From: an uncultured Bacteroidales bacterium
Lineage (GTDB): Bacteria; Bacteroidota; Bacteroidia; Bacteroidales; Bacteroidaceae
Length of the DNA stretch: 64,000 bases
Reading direction: 5' to 3'
Assembly (NCBI GenBank): GCA_902801325.1
Contig: CADCHQ010000013.1
Coordinates: 1 to 64,000, forward strand
Shown: in pieces, positions 63,994 through 64,000 of the stretch
Numbering within the stretch: position 1 is the stretch's first letter
How the letters are laid out: the number at the start of each line of letters is the position of its first letter
Made by a program: the position numbers and the translations under genes
Notes under the pieces: model-generated
Database searches by the model: none
Told to the model about the DNA's origin: nothing
Seen by the model: the letters and a program-made list of their open reading frames with translations, nothing else

Positions 63994-64000
63994 TGTGACA
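63992..64000 (-). repeat. Start of a possible GTCACAAT array 4 (inverted, cut by window edge)
   Basis: The window ends in AATGTGACA, the reverse complement of TGTCACATT, which is the variant unit at the inner end of array 3. If the array continues, ATTGTGAC units should follow beyond the edge. Confidence 0.45.

Overview
The window reads as chromosomal DNA of a gut or rumen Prevotella-like member of the Bacteroidales. The evidence is Bacteroidetes-only families (DUF5606, DUF4924, DUF5723, a PUR-family DUF3276 protein, long-form NusB, DUF4248, BT4734/DUF3987), promoters of the Bacteroidetes type (TTG, 19-20 bp, TAnnTTTG), a xylanase-feruloyl esterase laid out like Xyn10D-Fae1A of Prevotella ruminicola, and surface proteins with SpI or lipoprotein signals. 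No rRNA or tRNA gene and no CRISPR array was seen.

Layout. (1) 1-5006: end of an unknown gene, P5C dehydrogenase (pruA), a zincin-like lipoprotein, a DUF559 endonuclease-like gene and an Xaa-Pro aminopeptidase. This stretch carries several GC-rich palindromic elements, two of them inside reading frames. (2) 5008-18175, one strand: a membrane sensor with SpoIIE phosphatase and HATPase domains, a STAS protein, an alginate-export-like outer-membrane barrel, a 2427-residue NRPS (C-A-T-C-A-T-reductase), a MATE exporter and a 4'-phosphopantetheinyl transferase. The last three form a compact gene cluster expected to make a dipeptide aldehyde or a compound derived from one. (3) 18339-21621: trans-4-hydroxy-L-proline dehydratase (HypD) and its radical-SAM activase. 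(4) 21618-30871, minus strand: dnaG, a large secreted protein, hslR, pepT, pth, rplY and a PUR-family protein. (5) 31077-36793: nusB-yajC-ybbR-coaE-DUF5606, then the xylanase-esterase. (6) 37128-44613, minus strand: split chromate transporter, purL, DUF5723, ROK glucokinase. (7) 44813-53216, plus strand: LysE, DUF4924, prfC, tsaC, ClC channel, fmt, ECF sigma factor, rpe.

(8) From about 53290 to the end the character changes to accessory DNA. An AT-rich methyltransferase - DUF3883 nuclease - methyltransferase operon comes first, followed by a phage- or satellite-like module: smalltalk-like peptide, HU-like protein, DUF4248, UmuD/S24-like peptidase, BRO/KilAC antirepressor, a frameshifted small protein, BT4734-DUF3987 primase/helicase-like protein, P5-like lysin and a 36-residue membrane peptide that could be a holin. 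Arrays of the 8-bp unit GTCACAAT sit at the edge of this region, on both sides of an AT-rich palindromic centre, and apparently at the end of the window.

The strongest observations are: a family of about ten palindromic elements that insert in-frame into proteins or directly behind stop codons, some with a cassette nested in the loop, and with a DUF559 gene between two copies; the NRPS cluster; the GTCACAAT-bounded accessory modules; a HypD whose remembered active-site residues all match at a constant offset; and two repeat-based candidate control regions (10-bp phased repeats at 57851-57890, and AAAAAGTTTCCCC repeats at 59395-59492).
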